NCBI RefSeq assembly: GCF_003732705.1
Contig: NZ_MOBR01000004.1
Location: forward strand, 248,001-312,000
DNA: 64,000 nt
Direction of reading: 5' to 3'
Source: Pseudomonas frederiksbergensis
GTDB taxonomy: Bacteria; Pseudomonadota; Gammaproteobacteria; Pseudomonadales; Pseudomonadaceae
The first letter of the stretch is position 1. The number at the start of each line of letters is the position of its first letter. The position numbers were made by a program, and so were the translations under genes. This document shows positions 1 through 6,974 of this stretch, one piece after another. The notes beneath the pieces are model-generated. The model made no database searches and was not told the origin of the DNA. It worked only from the letters and a program-made list of their open reading frames with translations.

Positions 1-63
1 GACTTCCGGCCACACCCCGCCAAGCCGTATAGTTGCCTCATTCACGCTTCCAAGAGATCCCCC

Positions 64-936
64 ATGAGTCAGGAAATGCCGTACATCTTCGACGCCACGA
101 CTGCCGATTTCGACCAGTCGGTGATCGAGAACTCTTTTCACAAACCGGTGCTGGTGGATTTCTGGGCCGAATGGTGTGCGCCGTGCAAGGCATTGATGCC
201 GATGCTGCAAACCATCGCCGAGAGCTATCAGGGCGAGTTGTTGCTGGCCAAGGTCAACTGCGACATCGAGCCGGACATCGTCTCGCGCTTCGGCATTCGC
301 AGCCTGCCGACCGTGGTGCTGTTCAAGGACGGTCAGCCGGTGGACGGTTTTGCCGGTGCGCAACCGGAATCTGCCGTACGCGCCATGCTTGAACCGCATG
401 TGCAAATGCCGCCGCCGGCCGCTGCCGATCCGTTCGAACAGGCTCAGGCGTTGTTCGATGAAGGCCGTTTTGCCGACGCCGAAGCCATCCTCAAAGTACT
501 GCTGGGCGAAGACAACACCAACGCCAAAGCGCTGATCCTGTACGCCCGCTGCCTCACCGAGCGCGGTGAACTGGGCGAAGCGCAAACCGTGCTCGACGCG
601 GTCAAGACCGATGAGCACAAGGCTGCACTGGCTGGGGCCAAGGCGCAGATCCAGTTTTTGGGTCAGGCCAAGGATTTGCCGGATGCCGCCGATTTGAAGG
701 CGCGCCTGGCGAAAGATCCGCAGGACGATGAAGCGGTTTATCAACTGGCGATCCAGCAATTGGCCCGCCAGCAATACGAACCGGCGCTGGATTCGCTTCT
801 GAAGCTGTTCATCCGCAACCGCAGCTACAGCGAAGGCCTGCCGCACAAGACCTTGCTGCAAGTGTTCGAATTGCTGGGCAACGATCACCCGCTGGTGACC
901 ACGTACCGTCGCAAGCTGTTCGCCGCGCTTTATTGA
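64..936 (+). CDS. cnoX: Thioredoxin-fold/TPR co-chaperone (CnoX/YbbN family)
   Basis: A 290-residue protein with an N-terminal thioredoxin domain (about residues 8-110) carrying an intact WCAPC active site (Cys38, Cys41), followed by a C-terminal tetratricopeptide-like region (about 120-290). This arrangement is that of YbbN/CnoX, known in other bacteria as a redox-regulated holdase that passes substrates to GroEL and DnaK and acts in the cytoplasm; no signal peptide is seen. Many CnoX proteins have lost one cysteine, whereas this one keeps both, so it may also have disulphide-exchange activity. The gene is monocistronic in appearance: it ends 4 bases before a REP array and faces the convergent small gene beyond. 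A second in-frame ATG lies four codons downstream of the chosen start and cannot be excluded. The family is certain; the chaperone role is inferred. Confidence 0.9.
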   Translation: MSQEMPYIFDATTADFDQSVIENSFHKPVLVDFWAEWCAPCKALMPMLQTIAESYQGELLLAKVNCDIEPDIVSRFGIRSLPTVVLFKDGQPVDGFAGAQPESAVRAMLEPHVQMPPPAAADPFEQAQALFDEGRFADAEAILKVLLGEDNTNAKALILYARCLTERGELGEAQTVLDAVKTDEHKAALAGAKAQIQFLGQAKDLPDAADLKARLAKDPQDDEAVYQLAIQQLARQQYEPALDSLLKLFIRNRSYSEGLPHKTLLQVFELLGNDHPLVTTYRRKLFAALY

Positions 937-940
937 TTCT

Positions 941-1247
941 GTAGGAGCGAGGCTTGCCCGCGAAAGCGTCCGTGAGATCGCCATCGCTGTAGGAGCGAGG
1001 CTTGCCCGCGAAGGCGTCCGTAAGATCGCCATCGCTGTAGGAGCAAGGCTTGCCCGCGATGGCGTCCGTAAGATCGCCATCGCTGTAGGAGCAAGGCTTG
1101 CCCGCGATGGCGTCCGTAAGATCGCCGTCGCTGTAGGAGCAAGGCTTGCCCGCGATGGCGTCCGTAAGATCGCCATCGCTGTAGGAGCAAGGCTTGCCCG
1201 CGATGGCGTCCGTAAGATCGCCATCGCGAGCAAGCTTTGCTCCTACG
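941..1247. repeat. Six-copy 48-bp REP tandem array with terminal inverted half
   Basis: Six head-to-tail copies of a 48-bp unit begin at 941, 989, 1037, 1085, 1133 and 1181. Each starts with a REP core (GTAGGAGCRAGGCTTGCCCG) followed by a constant linker containing GCGTCCGTAAGATCGCCATC. The last copy runs into an inverted core (GCGAGCAAGCTTTGCTCCTAC) ending at 1247, so the block closes as a palindrome. Copies differ at only a few bases (GCGAGG versus GCAAGG, GCGAAA/GCGAAG versus GCGATG), implying recent tandem duplication. The array fills the 315-bp gap between two convergent genes, where it may act in transcription termination or gyrase binding. There is no gene in it. Confidence 0.95.
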
Positions 1248-1251
1248 GGTC

Positions 1252-1602
1252 CTACTCTGGCTCTTGCCAGCAATAGAGCGGCGTATCCCCGCCGCTCACC
1301 ACTTTCACATCCGCGCTATGGCGCAGGCGCACCAACAACCGCTTGCCCGACGCCGCGCTTCCCGTCAGCCCTTCCAACTGCTCCAGCAAATCCGGCCCAC
1401 TCAATTGCCCGGCCTTGCGCAGCAGGTCTTTGGCGATCTGCCACAGCGCGTCATCCTGATTCAGCGGTTTGGCCGCCGGGGCGCTGACGTCCTCGGTTTT
1501 GCTGACCTGCAACTGCGCGCCGAGCCGTGCCCAGTCGCCGTCGTCCATCTCCAGGGTCAAATCCACCGGCCAGTCGCCGATGCTTCCGCGTATTCGCAAC
1601 AT
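1252..1602 (-). CDS. Conserved hypothetical protein, 116 aa
   Basis: A small soluble protein of unknown function with no signal peptide or membrane segment. The start at 1602 (MLRIRGSIGDWPVDLTL) is preferred because an AGGAG ribosome-binding site lies just upstream; longer readings would begin inside that site. The N-terminal half reads as amphipathic beta strands (residues 1-30) and the middle as helices around a DALWQIAKDLLRKAG stretch. It lies between the cnoX-like gene and the zinc operon, the position of a hypothetical gene in P. aeruginosa as I recall it, so it looks like a conserved Pseudomonas gene rather than a spurious frame. It is divergent from the zinc operon and shares that intergenic region. 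Confidence 0.7.
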   Translation of the reverse strand: MLRIRGSIGDWPVDLTLEMDDGDWARLGAQLQVSKTEDVSAPAAKPLNQDDALWQIAKDLLRKAGQLSGPDLLEQLEGLTGSAASGKRLLVRLRHSADVKVVSGGDTPLYCWQEPE

Positions 1603-1687
1603 GAGTCTGCTCCTGCACATTTCTGACCTGCATGCTCCCATGGGTCTTGTGCAACGCCAAGCGGGCGGTCAAACTCTCCGCACTTTC

Positions 1688-1705
1688 GTTATAAGATTAC
1701 ATAAC
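1688..1705. promoter_or_regulatory. Zur-like A/T-rich dyad upstream of the zinc-linked operon
   Basis: An inverted repeat GTTAT-N8-ATAAC lies 32 bases before the DUF2796 start. Its first 13 bases resemble the Zur box core (GTTATANTATAAC), and the whole contains two overlapping imperfect half-site pairs. The downstream genes are zinc-linked families that are Zur-controlled in P. aeruginosa. The spacing is not the canonical one, so this is a candidate only. Confidence 0.45.
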
Positions 1706-1737
1706 AAACCTTTCACTTTACTTTCCGGAGACCCGCC

Positions 1738-2316
1738 ATGCGTCGTCTGCTGCTCGCTCTGCCGTTTGCCCTGTTGCCGCTGGCCGTCGCCTATGCGGCC
1801 AATGAACCTGAACACGGCAGCCTCGGCGCCCACGAACATGGCGTCGGTCGCTTGAACGCAGCGCTGGACGGCCAGACCCTGGAGCTGGAGCTGGAAAGCC
1901 CGGCGATGAACCTGGTGGGGTTCGAACACGTCGCCACCACCGACGCGGATAAAGCCAAAGTCGCCGCCGCCAAGGCGAAGCTGGAAAACCCGTTGGCGCT
2001 GTTCAACCTGCCGAAAGCCGCCGGTTGCAAAGTCGCGACCCAGGAACTGGAAAGTCCGCTGTTCGGTGACAAGCCGGACGCCGACGATGACCACGACGAA
2101 GCGGACAAGGACGGTCACGAGCATCACCACGACCACAGCGAAATCCACGCCCACTACCAATTCAGCTGTTCGGCACCCGGTGCGTTGAAAACATTGGACC
2201 TGACGACGATCTTCAACACCTTCCCGGCGACCCAGAAGATTCAGGTACAACTGATCAGCCCGAGCGGCCAGCAAGGGGTTGAAGTGACGTCCAAGGCGGC
2301 CGCCCTGAAATTCTGA
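1738..2316 (+). CDS. DUF2796 (ZrgA-like) periplasmic histidine-rich protein
   Basis: A 192-residue exported protein with a clear signal peptide (MRRLLLALPFALLPLAVAYA, cleavage near residue 20). The mature N terminus carries HGSLGAHEHGVG, and a His/Asp-rich loop lies at about residues 117-142 (DDDHDEADKDGHEHHHDHSE), well suited to binding zinc. DUF2796 proteins include Vibrio ZrgA, part of a Zur-regulated zinc-uptake system, and the P. aeruginosa counterpart is zinc-repressed. The gene has a GGAG ribosome-binding site and heads an operon with an ABC ATPase, permease and DUF3299 protein. I infer a periplasmic zinc-capturing or zinc-sensing partner of that transporter. Confidence 0.85.
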   Translation: MRRLLLALPFALLPLAVAYAANEPEHGSLGAHEHGVGRLNAALDGQTLELELESPAMNLVGFEHVATTDADKAKVAAAKAKLENPLALFNLPKAAGCKVATQELESPLFGDKPDADDDHDEADKDGHEHHHDHSEIHAHYQFSCSAPGALKTLDLTTIFNTFPATQKIQVQLISPSGQQGVEVTSKAAALKF

Positions 2317-2330
2317 CCCACCCCGATCCT

Positions 2331-2420
2331 GTAGGAGCGAGGCTTGCCCGCGAAGAGGCCGTCACATTCAACAGAGATGTCGACTGATAGATCGCCTTCG
2401 CGGGCAAGCCTCGCTCCTAC
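2331..2420. repeat. Inverted REP pair inside the zinc operon
   Basis: Two REP cores of the GTAGGAGCGAGGCTTGCCCG type face each other (2331-2354 and 2397-2420) around a 42-bp loop. The pair sits between the DUF2796 and ATPase genes, inside what is otherwise one operon. It could therefore lower downstream expression or stabilise the upstream mRNA. Confidence 0.93.
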
Positions 2421-2451
2421 AAGGGCTCACCACCTCCCTGACCGGTTTCAC

Positions 2452-3162
2452 ATGACCCAAGCACTCATCGAACTGTCCGACCTGGGCTTCAGCTGGCCCG
2501 GTCACCCGCCGCTGCTGGATATCCCGGCGTTTCGCCTGGAACCGGGCGAAACCCTGTTCCTCAAGGGCCCCAGCGGCAGTGGCAAAACCACCCTGCTTGG
2601 CCTGCTCGGCGGTGTGCAGAAGCCCGATCGAGGCAGTATCCGTTTGCTCGGCCAGGAACTGACCGAACTCGGCGCCGGCGCTCGCGACCGTTTTCGCGTC
2701 GATCACACCGGTTACATCTTTCAACAGTTCAACCTACTGCCGTTTCTCTCAGTGCGCGAGAACGTCGAGTTGCCTTGTCACTTCTCCAAATTACGCGCCG
2801 AACGGGCGAAGCAGCGTCACGGCAGCGTCGATCAAGCTGCCGCTACTTTGCTCGCGCATTTGGGTCTGAAGGATGAAAGCATCCTCAGCCGCCGCGCCGA
2901 TTCGCTGTCCATCGGCCAGCAACAACGGGTCGCCGCCGCACGGGCGCTGATCGGCCAGCCGGAACTGGTGATCGCCGACGAACCGACCTCGGCCCTGGAT
3001 TACGACGCCCGGGAAAACTTCATTCGCCTGCTGTTCGCCGAATGCCGCGAAGCCGGGTCGAGCCTGTTGTTTGTCAGCCATGACCAGAGCCTCGCGCCGC
3101 TGTTCGACCGCAACCTGTCGCTGGCCGAGCTCAATCGCGCCGCCACCCCGTTCGAGGTCTGA
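2452..3162 (+). CDS. ABC transporter ATP-binding protein (MacB/LolD-type)
   Basis: A 236-residue ATPase with Walker A GPSGSGKT (residues 39-46), Q-loop QQFN (91-94), a signature reading LSIGQQQRV (152-160, Ile replacing the first Gly of LSGGQ), Walker B LVIADEP (172-178) and the switch His210. Its length and sequence are those of the LolD/MacB/FtsE subfamily, which energise mechanotransmission permeases rather than classical importers. The start is set at the ATG following the REP element. The stop codon is one base before the permease ATG, so the two subunits are co-translated. With the DUF2796 and DUF3299 neighbours it probably serves zinc homeostasis; the substrate is not shown by sequence. 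Confidence 0.9.
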   Translation: MTQALIELSDLGFSWPGHPPLLDIPAFRLEPGETLFLKGPSGSGKTTLLGLLGGVQKPDRGSIRLLGQELTELGAGARDRFRVDHTGYIFQQFNLLPFLSVRENVELPCHFSKLRAERAKQRHGSVDQAAATLLAHLGLKDESILSRRADSLSIGQQQRVAAARALIGQPELVIADEPTSALDYDARENFIRLLFAECREAGSSLLFVSHDQSLAPLFDRNLSLAELNRAATPFEV

Positions 3163-3163
3163 G

Positions 3164-4429
3164 ATGTATTTGTTTCGTCTAGCCCTGGCCAGCCTGGCTA
3201 ACCGCCGCTTCACCGCGATCCTCACCGCGTTCGCCATTGCCCTGTCGGTCTGCCTGTTGCTGGCCGTGGAGCGGGTGCGCACCGAGGCCAAGGCCAGTTT
3301 CGCCAGCACCATCAGCGGCACCGACCTGATCGTCGGCGCCCGTTCCGGTTCGGTGAACCTGTTGCTGTACTCGGTGTTCCGCATCGGCAACGCCACCAAC
3401 AACATCCGTTGGGACAGCTTTGAACACTTCGCCAACAACCCGAAAGTGAAGTGGGCGATCCCGATGTCCCTCGGCGATTCCCATCGCGGTTATCGGGTGA
3501 TGGGCACCACCGAGGCGTACTTCGAGCATTACCAGTACGGTCATCAACAACACCTGGAAATCGCCGACGGCCGCGCCTTCGCCACCGACCCGTTCGAAGT
3601 GGTGCTCGGTGCCGAAGTGGCGGATGCACTGCACTACAAACTCGGCGACAAACTGGTGCTGGCCCACGGCGTGGCGGTGATCAGCCTGGTCAAGCACGAC
3701 GACAAACCGTTCACCGTGGTCGGCATCCTCAAGCGCACCGGCACTCCGGTGGACCGCACGTTGCACATCAGCCTCGGCGGCATGGAGGCGATCCACATCG
3801 ACTGGCACAACGGCGTGCCCGCTCAAGGCCAGGGCCGGATCAGTGCCGATCAAGCACGCAATATGGACCTGACGCCGCAAGCGATCACCGCGTTCATGCT
3901 CGGCCTCAACAGCAAGATTTCGACCTTCGCGGTCCAGCGTGAGATCAACGAATTCCGTGGCGAACCGATGCTGGCGATCCTGCCCGGCGTGGCGTTGCAG
4001 GAGTTGTGGAGTTTGATGAGCACGGCGGAAAAAGCCCTGTTCGTGGTCTCGCTGTTTGTGGTGTTGACCGGGTTGATCGGCATGCTCACCGCGATTCTCA
4101 CCAGCCTCAATGAACGGCGGCGCGAGATGGCGATCCTGCGTTCGGTGGGTGCGCGGCCGTGGCACATCGCGACGCTGCTGGTGCTGGAAGCCTTCGCCCT
4201 GGCGCTGTCCGGGGTGATTGCCGGCGTGGCGCTGCTGTATGTGTGCATCGCCGCTGCGCAAGGTTATGTGCAGGCCAATTACGGTTTGTACCTGCCGCTG
4301 GCCTGGCCGAGCGAATATGAATGGACGCTGCTCGGTGGCATCCTGATCGCCGCGCTGCTGATGGGCAGCGTGCCGGCCTGGCGTGCATATCGCCAATCAT
4401 TGGCCGATGGCCTGTCGATCCGTTTATGA
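3164..4429 (+). CDS. ABC transporter permease (FtsX/MacB-like)
   Basis: A 421-residue inner-membrane protein. An N-terminal membrane helix (RFTAILTAFAIALSVCLLLAV) is followed by a large periplasmic MacB-type domain (about residues 40-275) and three C-terminal helices typical of FtsX permeases. The cytoplasmic NERRREMAILRSVGARPWHI loop between the last helices is the coupling region that touches the ATPase. The start (MYLFRLALASLANRRF) lies one base after the ATPase stop. Its stop overlaps an ATG of the next frame (ATGA). The partner ATPase and zinc-linked neighbours suggest a zinc-responsive envelope transporter; direction of transport cannot be read from the sequence. Confidence 0.9.
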   Translation: MYLFRLALASLANRRFTAILTAFAIALSVCLLLAVERVRTEAKASFASTISGTDLIVGARSGSVNLLLYSVFRIGNATNNIRWDSFEHFANNPKVKWAIPMSLGDSHRGYRVMGTTEAYFEHYQYGHQQHLEIADGRAFATDPFEVVLGAEVADALHYKLGDKLVLAHGVAVISLVKHDDKPFTVVGILKRTGTPVDRTLHISLGGMEAIHIDWHNGVPAQGQGRISADQARNMDLTPQAITAFMLGLNSKISTFAVQREINEFRGEPMLAILPGVALQELWSLMSTAEKALFVVSLFVVLTGLIGMLTAILTSLNERRREMAILRSVGARPWHIATLLVLEAFALALSGVIAGVALLYVCIAAAQGYVQANYGLYLPLAWPSEYEWTLLGGILIAALLMGSVPAWRAYRQSLADGLSIRL

Positions 4430-4440
4430 GGACGTTAAAG

Positions 4441-4953
4441 ATGCCCCGCGCTCTGCTCGCGCTGTTGATGCTGGTCGCCCTGCCGCTGTGGGCGGCTGAA
4501 CCTGCGGATTTGACCTGGTCGGAAATGATCCCGCCGGATGCCCCGGCGGAAGTGCCGAACATGACGCCGCTGCACGACCTGTCGCAAATGAGCAGCACGC
4601 TGGAGTCGGCCCCGGCCGCCAAGCAGGACCTGCCGAATGCGCCGGTGGTGAAGAGTCTCGATGGCAAGAACATTCGCTTGCCGGGTTACATCGTGCCACT
4701 GGAAGTGAGCGAAGAAGGTCGCACCACGGAGTTTCTGCTGGTGCCGTATTTCGGCGCCTGCATCCACGTGCCGCCACCGCCGTCGAACCAGATCGTGCAT
4801 GTGAAAAGCGAAGTCGGCGTGAAGCTGGATGAGTTGTATCAGCCGTACTGGATCGAGGGTTCGTTGCAGGTCAAAGCGTCCACCAGCGAATTGGCGGATG
4901 CCGGGTATCAGATGGAAGCGGACAAGATTTATGTGTATGAATTGCCGGAGTGA
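4441..4953 (+). CDS. DUF3299 exported protein of the zinc-linked operon
   Basis: A 170-residue protein with a signal peptide (LLALLMLVALPLWAA) and a DUF3299 domain centred on RLPGYIVPLE and the conserved VPYFGACIHVPPPPSNQ segment, whose Cys-Ile-His may bind metal. The ATG at 4441 is preferred because a GAGG site lies 9 bases upstream; an alternative ATG at 4426 overlaps the permease stop. It is the last gene of the four-gene operon, a position shared with P. aeruginosa PA4066 as I recall. The function is unknown, and a periplasmic accessory role in metal handling is inferred from context. Confidence 0.8.
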   Translation: MPRALLALLMLVALPLWAAEPADLTWSEMIPPDAPAEVPNMTPLHDLSQMSSTLESAPAAKQDLPNAPVVKSLDGKNIRLPGYIVPLEVSEEGRTTEFLLVPYFGACIHVPPPPSNQIVHVKSEVGVKLDELYQPYWIEGSLQVKASTSELADAGYQMEADKIYVYELPE

Positions 4954-4985
4954 ATCCGGGGGTTCTGTGTTGTTTGTGAGGACGC

Positions 4986-5077
4986 CTTCGCGGACAAGCC
5001 GCTCCTACAGGGTTTGTCGCGTTCGCGGTATTGCGGCAAACACAAACCCTGTAGGAGCGAGGCTTGCCCGCGAAGGG
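4986..5077. repeat. Inverted REP pair downstream of the zinc operon
   Basis: A TTCGCGGACAAGCCGCTCCTAC core (with a small deletion relative to the usual sequence) and a standard GTAGGAGCGAGGCTTGCCCG core face each other. A nested ACAGGGTTTGT/ACAAACCCTGT inverted repeat lies between them. The element probably marks the operon end. Confidence 0.9.
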
Positions 5078-5119
5078 GCCCGCAAAGGTTCCACAAAAAA
5101 CCATCCCATCACTGTTTCA

Positions 5120-5133
5120 TTGAGCTGAATCAA
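5120..5133 (+). promoter_or_regulatory. Probable ANR/FNR box upstream of oprG
   Basis: TTGAG-CTGA-ATCAA matches the ANR/FNR consensus TTGAT-N4-ATCAA at nine of ten defined positions, 65 bases before the oprG start. OprG of P. aeruginosa is known to be induced under low oxygen through ANR, which fits. Confidence 0.65.
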
Positions 5134-5198
5134 AAGACCGTATCAGATGGCTCTTTACCATTGGACATCGAACATTTTTAACGTCCTTTGGAGCCCCC

Positions 5199-5897
5199 AT
5201 GAACAAGTCCTTGCTCAGCGCCTCGCTATTTGCCCTCGCGCTTGCAGCCCCGCTCGCCCACGCCCACGAGGCTGGCGACATCATCGTTCGCGCCGGTGCG
5301 ATCACCGTCAACCCGAAAGCCGACAGTTCCAGCGTCAAGGTTGACCAGGGTCCGTTAGCCGGTGCCAATCTGGGTGGCAAGGCCACCATGAGCAGCGACA
5401 CGCAACTGGGTCTGAACTTCGCCTACATGATCGACAGCCACTGGGGCATCGAGCTGCTCGCTGCTTCGCCATTCGAACATGACGTGAAGATCAAAGGTAC
5501 CGCCCTGGGCGCGGCCAACGGCAAACTCGGCACCCTGAAACACCTGCCACCGACCCTCAGCGTCGTCTACTACCCGCTCGACGCCAAGTCTGCGTTCCAG
5601 CCGTATGTCGGCGCCGGTATCAACTACACCTGGATCTACGACGAACACGTCGGCAGCGAAGCCCAGTCCAATGGCTTCAGCAACTTCAAGGCGAAAAACT
5701 CCTGGGGCATGGCGTTCCAGGTTGGCGCCGACTACATGATCACCGACAACATCATGATCAACGCCCAGATGCGCTACATCGACATCGACACCCGCGCGAC
5801 CGTGGAAAACGACGCCGTGGCGCCGGGGACCCGGGCCAAGGTCAATGTGGACGTGGATCCGTTCATCTACATGGTCGGGCTTGGTTACAAATTCTAA
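5199..5897 (+). CDS. oprG: Outer membrane protein OprG (OmpW family)
   Basis: A 232-residue OmpW-family eight-stranded beta barrel. The signal peptide ends at AHA (residue 22), the mature protein starts HEAGDIIVRAG, and the last residue is the aromatic Phe (VGLGYKF) expected by the barrel-assembly machinery. The length and position after the DUF3299 gene match P. aeruginosa OprG. OmpW proteins carry small hydrophobic molecules across the outer membrane through a lateral opening, and OprG expression follows iron and oxygen supply. An ANR-like box lies upstream and an intrinsic terminator immediately downstream, so it is monocistronic. The start is supported by a GGAG site. Confidence 0.92.
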   Translation: MNKSLLSASLFALALAAPLAHAHEAGDIIVRAGAITVNPKADSSSVKVDQGPLAGANLGGKATMSSDTQLGLNFAYMIDSHWGIELLAASPFEHDVKIKGTALGAANGKLGTLKHLPPTLSVVYYPLDAKSAFQPYVGAGINYTWIYDEHVGSEAQSNGFSNFKAKNSWGMAFQVGADYMITDNIMINAQMRYIDIDTRATVENDAVAPGTRAKVNVDVDPFIYMVGLGYKF

Positions 5898-5908
5898 ATC
5901 CCACGCAC

Positions 5909-5935
5909 AAAAAAAGGCGCCTAACCAGGCGCCTT
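5909..5935 (+). terminator. Intrinsic terminator of oprG
   Basis: GGCGCCT-AACC-AGGCGCC forms a perfect 7-bp stem with a preceding A-run, directly after the oprG stop. The T-run on the plus strand is short; on the minus strand it ends in a T-tract, so it may serve the convergent epimerase gene as well. Confidence 0.8.
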
Positions 5936-6046
5936 GATCGTTCCCACGCTCCGCGTGGGAATGCAGCCCGGGACGCTCCGCGTCCCATCCAATGCCGAAC
6001 GCAGAGCGTCCGTTGAGGCATTCCTTTGCTGCGCGTGGGAACGATC
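5936..6046. repeat. GATCGTTCCCACGCTC palindromic element, diverged copy
   Basis: An element of about 111 bp bounded by GATCGTTCCCACGC and GCGTGGGAACGATC, with internal inverted repeats (GGGACGCTCCGCGTCCC). It belongs to the same family as the two elements at 12575 and 14908 but is more diverged. Its last two bases overlap the stop codon of the minus-strand epimerase gene. Confidence 0.85.
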
Positions 6047-6974
6047 AGCGACCCAGCAAGCGCGCCAGACCGACGTTCATCGGCGTCTGTTCTGGATAAG
6101 TAAACCGCTCCAGCAACCGCCGGTTGTTCGCCCGCGAGTGGCGGATATCACCGGACCGTGCCGGGCCGTAGGTGATGGGCGGCAATTCACCGACCACTTG
6201 TTCCAACGCTTCGAGCATCTGCTTAAGAGTTGTGGCCTGATTCCAACCGACATTCACCGCCCCCACGTCGATCTGCGGTTTCTCAATCGCCTGCACCAGC
6301 AAATCCACCAGGTCTTCAACGTAGACAAAATCCCGGGTCTGTTCGCCATCGCCAAACACGGTGATCGGCAACCCTTTCTGCGCCCGTTCGCTGAAGATGC
6401 TGATGACCCCGGAGTACGGCGAGGACGGGTCCTGGCGCGGGCCGAAGATGTTGAAGAAGCGGAACACCACCGGCTCCAGACCGTGCTGGCGACGATAGAA
6501 ATCGAAGTAGTACTCGCCGGCCAGTTTGTCCGAGGCATAAGGCGTCAGCGGCGCCTTGGCGGTTTCTTCGTCAATCGACTCGCCTTCGCCGTTGTTGCCA
6601 TACACCGCGGCACTGGAGGCGAACAACACTCGCTTGACCCCGGCCTGACGCATCGCCTCGCAGACATTCAAGGTGCCGATGAAGTTGCTCTGGTGAGTCT
6701 TCACCGGATCGTCTACCGACGCCTGCACCGAGGCCACGGCGGCCAGGTGCGCGACGGCGCTGCAACCGATCATCGAGCGAGCGACCAATGCCGCATCGGC
6801 GACGTCGCCGACAATCAGCTCGACCTTGGGATTGTCCAGTGGCAGGTTGCTGCGTTTGCCGGTGGACAGGTCATCGAGAATCCGCACCGAATGACCCTTG
6901 GCGAGCAAGGCATCGGTGAGGTGTGAACCGATGAAACCGGCACCGCCGGTGATGAAAACTGGGCCGTCAGCCAT
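6045..6974 (-). CDS. NAD-dependent epimerase/dehydratase (extended SDR)
   Basis: A 309-residue extended SDR enzyme. The Rossmann glycine motif GGAGFIGSH is near residues 9-17, SSAAVYGN follows the mid-protein strand, and the catalytic YxxxK is present as YASDK. The family contains UDP-glucose 4-epimerases and related nucleotide-sugar enzymes; the exact substrate cannot be assigned. The start (MADGPVFITGG) overlaps the end of the upstream reductase-like gene by 8 bases, so the two are translationally coupled. The pairing with a degenerate SDR suggests a heteromeric complex or a two-step sugar modification, probably for surface glycans. The stop codon lies within a repetitive element. Confidence 0.88.
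   Translation of the reverse strand: MADGPVFITGGAGFIGSHLTDALLAKGHSVRILDDLSTGKRSNLPLDNPKVELIVGDVADAALVARSMIGCSAVAHLAAVASVQASVDDPVKTHQSNFIGTLNVCEAMRQAGVKRVLFASSAAVYGNNGEGESIDEETAKAPLTPYASDKLAGEYYFDFYRRQHGLEPVVFRFFNIFGPRQDPSSPYSGVISIFSERAQKGLPITVFGDGEQTRDFVYVEDLVDLLVQAIEKPQIDVGAVNVGWNQATTLKQMLEALEQVVGELPPITYGPARSGDIRHSRANNRRLLERFTYPEQTPMNVGLARLLGR

Noticed and set aside
941..1247. Possible CRISPR array
   Set aside because: The units are contiguous direct repeats with a constant linker and no unique spacers, and there are no cas genes; the core is a known REP sequence.
809..1273. Minus-strand open frame with a 16-residue repeat (GDLTDAIAGKPCSYSD)
   Set aside because: It is produced by the 48-bp REP tandem array, whose period is a multiple of three; it also overlaps cnoX and has no ribosome-binding site.
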